Program-made: the position numbers and the translations under genes
Source of the DNA: Occallatibacter sp.
Lineage (GTDB): Bacteria > Acidobacteriota > Terriglobia > Terriglobales > Acidobacteriaceae
DNA length: 33,614 nucleotides
Assembly (NCBI GenBank): GCA_031296165.1
Contig: JARLGF010000157.1
Location: 1 to 33,614 of the forward strand
Reading direction: 5' to 3'
Shown here: piece by piece, positions 25,761 through 33,614 of the stretch
How positions within the stretch are numbered: the first letter of the stretch is position 1
Layout of the letters: every line of letters begins with the position of its first letter
The notes under the pieces: generated by a model
The model's database searches: none
What the model saw: the letters and a program-made list of their open reading frames with translations, nothing else
Told to the model about the DNA's origin: nothing

Positions 25761-27773
25761 TTACGGTTGCGTGGTGGGCAGTGCCAGGCCGGAAAACTCG
25801 ACGGTGACGACGGTGATGTCGTCGGTTTGGCCGAAGAGGCGGGCTGCCTGGGCGATTTCCGCGGCGGGCTGGCGGCTGAGCTGGCGGGTGCGTTCGAAGC
25901 CGAAGAGGGCATTCGATCTGGATGGCGATTTGGATTGGGCTTCGACGACACCGTCGGAGACGAAGGTGAGCCGGTCTGCGGGAGCCAGTTGCAGGCTGAT
26001 GCATTCGTATTCTGCCTGCGCGAGGATGCCGAGGGGTAGAGATCCGGTAACATCCATCTCCTGACCATTGAGATAGGGCGGGAGGTGGCCGGCGTTGGCC
26101 AGGGTGAGCAGGCCGTTGGCGGCGATGTGCGCGGACATGCACGTGGTGAATCCGCCGTGGGAGCGGCCCATCATGCGGTGGTTGAGCGAGCGCAGCATGG
26201 TGGCGGGACTGGCGCCGTGCTCGGCTTCGGCACGGATGGCGCCGACCAGCACGGAGACCATCATGGCGGCCGGGAGGCCCTTGCCGCTGACGTCGCCCAC
26301 GACGATCAACAGGCCGCCGTGGCCGTCGGCGATCTGCTGAAAGAAGTCGCCGCCCACCTGTTCGGCAGGCTGGTAAACGCACTCGACGGTGAAGCCGGGG
26401 CACTGGTCCTGGGCGTCGGGAAGCAGTACCTGCTGCACCTGGCGCGCGGCCTCGAACTCGCCAGCCAGCCAGACCTCGCGGCGGCGTGCGCGCGTGAAGC
26501 GCAGGATGAGGAAGACCAACATGGCCAGCAGGAAGAACAGATGCAGGAGAATGCCGGTTTGCATGGTGAAGGGCGGCAGCGGGAGCGGCACTTCCAGCAC
26601 GCGCGGGAGACTGGTCCAGCCGGCCTGGGCAAGGACGATGGTGACGTTGTCGGCCACGTAATAGCCGACGTCGAGCAGAGTGGGCAGCAACAGCAGGCGG
26701 GCGTCGAGATTGCCACTGAGGGCGCGCTTGACCAGCAGCCAGAAGATGCAAATGGCGGCGGGAAGCAGGCAGGCTAACTGGATGGCGGCAGAGGCTGGAG
26801 CCGAGAACCATCCAGGCCAGTAAAAGACGACGGGGATGGGGCTGAAGGCTACCAGGGCAAGAACGATGCGGCTCAGCAGGCCGGCGCGGGCGTGGAGAAT
26901 TCTCCAGAAAAAGCAGAAGGAGGCGAAGATGCCGGTGGCGACCAGCAGGCCATCCAGCAGGTCGTTGATGGGGATGGGCGGCCAGGAGTAGATTTGCTGG
27001 CCGACGTAGAGGACATTGTCAGCCGACTGCGAGAGCAGGATGATGGCAAACCACAGGTATTCGCGCTCGGCGGGCCGGAAGAAAAACAGGCAGAGGATGG
27101 TGAAGCCGATCAGGGCCGCGGCAATGCTGTAGGCATAGCTATCGACAAAGCGGGCATTGCGGGCCAATTGACGATGCTGCTGTTCGGCGGCCAGCAGTAT
27201 GGGGTCGCCGGCAAGATGGCCGTGCAGAAAGGGTCCGCCGCCGACATAGCTGGCCCAGATGGGCGAGTGCCAGACGCGCAGGGCTACCTGCACGGTGCGT
27301 TCGGAGCTGCTGCCCGACGGGGTAAGGGGAAAGAGGTGGTAGCTGATTTGGGTGTTGGGCATGATGGTGGGAGGCATCTTGCCCGATCCGCCAACGCGCT
27401 TGCCGTCCACGTAGACCTGAAACGAGGTGAGGATGGGAGCGAGCAGGAGAGAGGTGGGTTTTTCTCCGGCGGGAACCCGGACAGTAAAGCGGTACCAGCC
27501 GAAGCCGCTCATGGCGGCGTAGCCCTGCGCGGACCATGTGTTGTCACTGCGCAGGAGCGGCCATGCGGAATCGTCGAAGGCGGGCGCGGCCCAGAGCGGC
27601 AGGTGTGAGCCGGGCGCGGAGGGGGAGTCGCCGGGATGGAAGCGCCAGAGGCCATCGAGCGAGACGAGGGGCTCCCGACCGCTGTCCAGATTGAAGGACT
27701 GAGCCGGCAGCCCTGCCGCGCAGGTCAGCAGGGCGAGCACCGAGAGCTGTCGAAGAGCCGAACCAAAGCGCAT
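25761..27773 (-). CDS. Membrane-bound PP2C/SpoIIE-family serine phosphatase with N-terminal jelly-roll-like sensor
   Basis: C-terminal EFEAARQVQQVLLPDAQDQCPGFTVECVYQPAEQVGGDFFQ...LLIVVGDVSGKGLPAAMMVS; TM segments; N-terminal WRFHPGD...FDDSAWPLLRSDNTW...GWYRFTVRVP. Confidence 0.9.
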   Translation of the reverse strand: MRFGSALRQLSVLALLTCAAGLPAQSFNLDSGREPLVSLDGLWRFHPGDSPSAPGSHLPLWAAPAFDDSAWPLLRSDNTWSAQGYAAMSGFGWYRFTVRVPAGEKPTSLLLAPILTSFQVYVDGKRVGGSGKMPPTIMPNTQISYHLFPLTPSGSSSERTVQVALRVWHSPIWASYVGGGPFLHGHLAGDPILLAAEQQHRQLARNARFVDSYAYSIAAALIGFTILCLFFFRPAEREYLWFAIILLSQSADNVLYVGQQIYSWPPIPINDLLDGLLVATGIFASFCFFWRILHARAGLLSRIVLALVAFSPIPVVFYWPGWFSAPASAAIQLACLLPAAICIFWLLVKRALSGNLDARLLLLPTLLDVGYYVADNVTIVLAQAGWTSLPRVLEVPLPLPPFTMQTGILLHLFFLLAMLVFLILRFTRARRREVWLAGEFEAARQVQQVLLPDAQDQCPGFTVECVYQPAEQVGGDFFQQIADGHGGLLIVVGDVSGKGLPAAMMVSVLVGAIRAEAEHGASPATMLRSLNHRMMGRSHGGFTTCMSAHIAANGLLTLANAGHLPPYLNGQEMDVTGSLPLGILAQAEYECISLQLAPADRLTFVSDGVVEAQSKSPSRSNALFGFERTRQLSRQPAAEIAQAARLFGQTDDITVVTVEFSGLALPTTQP

Positions 27774-27886
27774 GGGGACGTTTCTCTCTTGGGTAAGTCG
27801 TGGAAACGTGGATTGATGCTATCGCAGACGAGGCGATTTGCGAAGCTGGAATTCAAGCGGGCTGGCGAACTGCGAGTCCGGCTACA

Positions 27887-28882
27887 ATGGTGCGCATGAG
27901 AAATGGTCGAGTTGTACTTGCGCTGGCCGTGCTGGCGGCAGTGGCTGGGTTGCGCGGGGCCGGTGGGCAAGCGGCTTCCGCAGTAGAGAAACTGCCCGCG
28001 GCGCCGCAATTGGTGATTCTCGATACCGATATAGGTGATGACATTGACGATGCGTATGCGCTGGCGCTGGTGCTGCGCAGCCCGGAGTTGCGGCTGCTGG
28101 GGATTACGACAGCATATGGGGATACGGAGCTGCGGGCGCGGCTGGTGGACCGCTATCTGAAGGCGGTGGGGCGGAGCGATATTCCAGTGGCAGCCGGGGT
28201 ACGGACGCCGAGCGGCGCGATGTCCCAGGCCGCGTATGCGCGGCAGGAGCCGGCGAAGAAACATGCCGATGGGGCGGCGTTTCTGCTGAGCCAGATCCGC
28301 GCTCATCCGGGTCAGATCACGCTGATTGCCATTGGACCGTTGTTCAATGTGCAGGCGGCGATTGAGCGCGATCCGGCGACATTCCGCAAGCTCAGGCGAG
28401 TGGTGATCATGGGCGGGAGCGTTTACCGGGGCTACGACGACAGGAAGTCCGGAGACACGCACCGTCCGCCCGATGCCGAGTGGAACATCCGTTGCGATCC
28501 GGCGGGGGCCAGGGCGTTGCTGGCAGCGGGAGTGCCGGTCTTCGTAATGCCTCTCGATTCGACGCAAGTTCACCTGGAGCAGGCGAAGTTGGCGGCGATT
28601 TTTTCCGCGGGCTCGGCGCTGACCGATCAACTGACGCTGCTTTATCACGAGTGGAGCGGGGCGGGGGCATGGAAAACGCCGACGTTATTTGACCCTGTGG
28701 CCGTGACGTACGCCCTGCGTCCGGATCTGTGCCCGGCGAAGCCCATGCGACTGGATGCTGACGATAAAGGATTTACGCGCCCCGTGGAGGGAGCACCCAA
28801 TGCAGAGGTTTGCCTGCAATCGGACGAGAAGGGGTTTGTGGAGCTATTGCTGGGCCGGATTGCCGGGGAGACGGCGCGCTGA
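27887..28882 (+). CDS. Nucleoside hydrolase, exported
   Basis: LVILDTDIGDDIDDAYALALVLRSPELRLLGITTAYGD (DTDxGxDDxxAL) after signal peptide; start at 27887 or 27896. Confidence 0.92.
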   Translation: MVRMRNGRVVLALAVLAAVAGLRGAGGQAASAVEKLPAAPQLVILDTDIGDDIDDAYALALVLRSPELRLLGITTAYGDTELRARLVDRYLKAVGRSDIPVAAGVRTPSGAMSQAAYARQEPAKKHADGAAFLLSQIRAHPGQITLIAIGPLFNVQAAIERDPATFRKLRRVVIMGGSVYRGYDDRKSGDTHRPPDAEWNIRCDPAGARALLAAGVPVFVMPLDSTQVHLEQAKLAAIFSAGSALTDQLTLLYHEWSGAGAWKTPTLFDPVAVTYALRPDLCPAKPMRLDADDKGFTRPVEGAPNAEVCLQSDEKGFVELLLGRIAGETAR

Positions 28883-29051
28883 AAAAGAGGGGCTATTTTT
28901 CTGTGCTGAAGGAGAGCATTTCAGCTGGCAAAACGGAAACCTATCAGGTGTGCGCTGGGTCACTTGTAAATCTGTTGACACCGGGTGAAAGTTAGAGAAA
29001 AATAGCGGGTCAAGCTACTTTGAGCTGTTGAATGCGCTGTATGGAGGAAAA

Positions 29052-29627
29052 GTGAAAAACGCACTGAAATTGAAGACTTTTGGCGTGGTGGCATTTCTGG
29101 GCACGGGGTTGCTTTTGAGCGGCTGCAAGTCGGCGCCAGAACTGACGCAAGCCAACGCGCTGGCGCTGATCCAGGCGAAGTATGACCAGACACCGGCGGT
29201 GGGCGTCAACATTGCGGTGAACGATCTTGGGATGCGGCAGGGCGCCGAGGCCAAGTACTGGACGAGGACCACGGTCTATCCCAACAAGATCTGGGCCGAC
29301 TTCACTCTGACGGCAGACGGCAAGAAGGCAATCAAGCTGTCGAGCGGGGGCGATGTGATTCAGTGGCGCCCGGAGACCGCCGACGACAAGCAATATGCCC
29401 TGATTGTGACCACGGCGGTGGCCAATCATCTGAAAGCGCGCGACCTGGAAGCGGTTCAGGATGACGCCGGAGGCAAAGGTGTCTCCTTCACGGAGAGTGT
29501 GGATCTGACCGGTGTACCGGATGCGTTGCAGAACATGGCTCACAATCCCGGGAACAAGCTGAGCACCAAGCGTCAGGCCGAGTTTGTGCTGGATGGCGGC
29601 GCCTGGAAACTGAATTCGATCCAATAA
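29052..29627 (+). CDS. Hypothetical lipoprotein
   Basis: GTG start with GGAGGAAAA RBS; MKNALKLKTFGVVAFLGTGLLLSGCKSAPE lipobox. Confidence 0.8.
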   Translation: MKNALKLKTFGVVAFLGTGLLLSGCKSAPELTQANALALIQAKYDQTPAVGVNIAVNDLGMRQGAEAKYWTRTTVYPNKIWADFTLTADGKKAIKLSSGGDVIQWRPETADDKQYALIVTTAVANHLKARDLEAVQDDAGGKGVSFTESVDLTGVPDALQNMAHNPGNKLSTKRQAEFVLDGGAWKLNSIQ

Positions 29628-29646
29628 GGCAAGAAAATCACATGGA

Positions 29647-29671
29647 GCGGGGTCGAATTCATTGACCCCGC
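29647..29671. promoter_or_regulatory. Perfect 8-bp palindrome overlapping the str -35; lipoprotein terminator or operator
   Basis: GCGGGGTC-gaattcatt-GACCCCGC. Confidence 0.5.
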
Positions 29672-29690
29672 CGGTGTTTCTTGATATTGT
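29662..29690 (+). promoter_or_regulatory. Putative sigma70 promoter for str operon or leader RNA
   Basis: TTGACC (29662-29667) N17 TATTGT (29685-29690). Confidence 0.55.
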
Positions 29691-29696
29691 TAAAAG

Positions 29697-30120
29697 GTTC
29701 CGCAAGAACGCCTCTGTCCGTGTGTCCTAACGGCGGGCGCGTAGGGGCAGCCCGGTCAGGCGTTGAACGACAAGGGTTGGCTCCATGGTTAGGCGCAGTT
29801 GGCCAGCCAGACAGGTCCCGAAAAGGCTCTCTTCTTGCGGAGGGCAGGGGCAAATCGCTACGGAGTCCGCGCGTTCTCCACCTTGGAGGGCTATGCGGGC
29901 CGGAACCGCGAAACGGAGCTGGCTTTACCTGGGCAAGAGAGGTAAACGCCCGGCCACCGTCCCGGTTCTCGTCTGAGATTGGAACGAAGGCAGACGCGAA
30001 GCAGCAACGATAGGGCATCCGTGTGCGTGCGCACCAGGTATTGGCAGCGTAATGCGTAGCGGAAAGCCCCATGGGACTGCGCGCGGCTGTTGAATTTGGG
30101 TTGGCCAGGTTTTTTGAAGG
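29697..30120 (+). ncRNA. Candidate structured leader RNA upstream of rpsL
   Basis: About 430 nt with no convincing CDS; helices GGCCG(29898-)/CGGCC(29951-29955) enclosing CCG-cgaaa-CGG and GGC-TTTACCT...AGGTAAA-c-GCC (29921-29950); CGTCTG...CAGACG (29970-29996). Confidence 0.4.
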
Positions 30121-30135
30121 GTAAGGAGTTTCAGT

Positions 30136-30531
30136 TTGCCTACATTTAATCAGTTGGTTCGCAAGGGGCGCACGGCCCCGCGGTACAAGACGGCATCGCC
30201 TGCGCTGCAGGCGTCGCCGCAGCGGCGCGGCGTCTGCACTCGCGTGTATACGCAGACACCCAAGAAGCCGAACTCGGCGCTGCGCAAGGTGGCTCGCGTG
30301 CGGCTGACGAACGGGATTGAGGTAACAACCTACATTCCCGGCATTGGCCACAATTTGCAGGAGCACTCGATCGTGCTGATTCGCGGAGGCCGTGTGAAGG
30401 ATCTGCCGGGCGTTCGCTATCACGTGGTGCGCGGCACGCTGGATTCGGTGGGCGTGGCCAACCGCAAGCAGAGCAGGTCGAAGTACGGAGCCAAGCGCGC
30501 CAAGGGCGGCGCGGCGCCGGGCAAGAAGTAG
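30136..30531 (+). CDS. rpsL: 30S ribosomal protein S12
   Basis: [25 protein letters not shown]...[59 protein letters not shown] start, AAGGAG RBS. Confidence 0.98.
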   Translation: MPTFNQLVRKGRTAPRYKTASPALQASPQRRGVCTRVYTQTPKKPNSALRKVARVRLTNGIEVTTYIPGIGHNLQEHSIVLIRGGRVKDLPGVRYHVVRGTLDSVGVANRKQSRSKYGAKRAKGGAAPGKK

Positions 30532-30604
30532 GAACGGTTCCGGGGCGGAGTGTGGAACCCGGACTAGGGCAGTGAGCAAGGCGCCAGAAGCGCCGAGGAT
30601 TTAG

Positions 30605-31084
<480 letters not shown>

Positions 31085-31109
31085 GTTGCGCGCCGAGAGT
31101 TGAGGCTTT

Positions 31110-31139
31110 CCGGGTTTCAAAAGACGAGACCCGGGGCGC
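31110..31139. repeat. Dispersed hairpin repeat copy 3 (diverged), between rpsG and fusA
   Basis: CCGGGTTTC-aaaagac-GAGACCCGG-GGCGCC. Confidence 0.65.
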
Positions 31140-31202
31140 CTGAAAATTTAACTACTGAAAGACCAGAAACCGCGGGCGTAGCGCTCGCAAGGAAGAATAA
31201 TC

Positions 31203-33284
<2,082 letters not shown>

Positions 33285-33290
33285 GGCGAG

Positions 33291-33388
33291 CTTTTAGCTT
33301 CTAGCTGCTAGCTAATGCTTGAGGAATTGGGGGCTGCTGCTTCTGGCAAGAAAAGCTAGAGGCCAGGAGCCGGCAGCTAGAAGCTGCA
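33291..33388. repeat. Heptad-periodic snap-back repeat E between fusA and tuf
   Basis: CTTTTAG CTTCTAG CTGCTAG CTAATGC (33291-33318) versus AGCTAGA GGCCAGG AGCCGGC AGCTAGA AGCTGCA (33354-33388); 13-bp perfect arms 33296-33308/33373-33385. Confidence 0.8.
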
Positions 33389-33473
33389 TGTAAGGTTTTG
33401 GGGCTGGAGCCGGATGGCCGGCGCCCCGGGTAGAAACGGGTAGTACGAGCTACGAAAGGGATTAGGGACTTTT

Positions 33474-33614
33474 ATGGGCAAGGAAAAGTTCGATCGCAGC
33501 AAGCCGCATGTGAACGTGGGAACCATTGGGCACATCGATCACGGCAAGACGACGTTGACGGCGGCGATTACCAAGGTATTGGGCAAGCATAACCCTAAGA
33601 ATGTGTTCCGTTCG
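33474..33614 (+). CDS. tuf: Translation elongation factor Tu (truncated by window end)
   Basis: [47 protein letters not shown]. Confidence 0.97.
   Translation, partial: MGKEKFDRSKPHVNVGTIGHIDHGKTTLTAAITKVLGKHNPKNVFRS

Noticed and set aside
25288-26811. 507-aa minus-strand ORF
   Set aside because: Alternate frame of the PP2C and GH127 genes; Arg/Pro/His-rich shadow translation.
29681-30013. 110-aa ORF upstream of rpsL
   Set aside because: No good RBS or domain signature and the region has extensive RNA-like complementarity; treated as leader RNA, though coding cannot be fully excluded.

Overview
This 33.6 kb window looks chromosomal and GC-rich. Gene content, VWFA-type proteins and repeat types suggest Acidobacteriota (inference). 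It carries about 33 protein genes, one tRNA-Cys, and the start of a str operon (rpsL-rpsG-fusA-tuf, tuf truncated by the window end). Most genes are housekeeping: rsmI, rsmD, tatA, GDPD, cysteine synthase, GH130, GH127, nucleoside hydrolase, Crp/Fnr, receivers, PilZ, SYLF, Hsp70. The most notable signal is not in the ORF track. On the minus strand, 7792..7414, there is a promoter, an RBS, a 27-aa ORF (MARFSTPAICLCCCCQGCRTARACSLG, 7 Cys), an intrinsic terminator with a U-run, and then tRNA-Cys(GCA). This reads as a cysteine-codon attenuator placed upstream of the tRNA-Cys gene itself. Other points of interest are a promoter plus ~430-nt structured leader ahead of rpsL, heptad-periodic snap-back repeats in several intergenic regions (including between fusA and tuf), a second dispersed hairpin family (CCCAGGTCTC-N6-GAGACCTGGG-GCACCC), an S2P-like protein that has lost its HExxH motif, and a receiver protein with a CxxC...CxxC tail. 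All calls come from reading the sequence and supplied translations; no searches were run.
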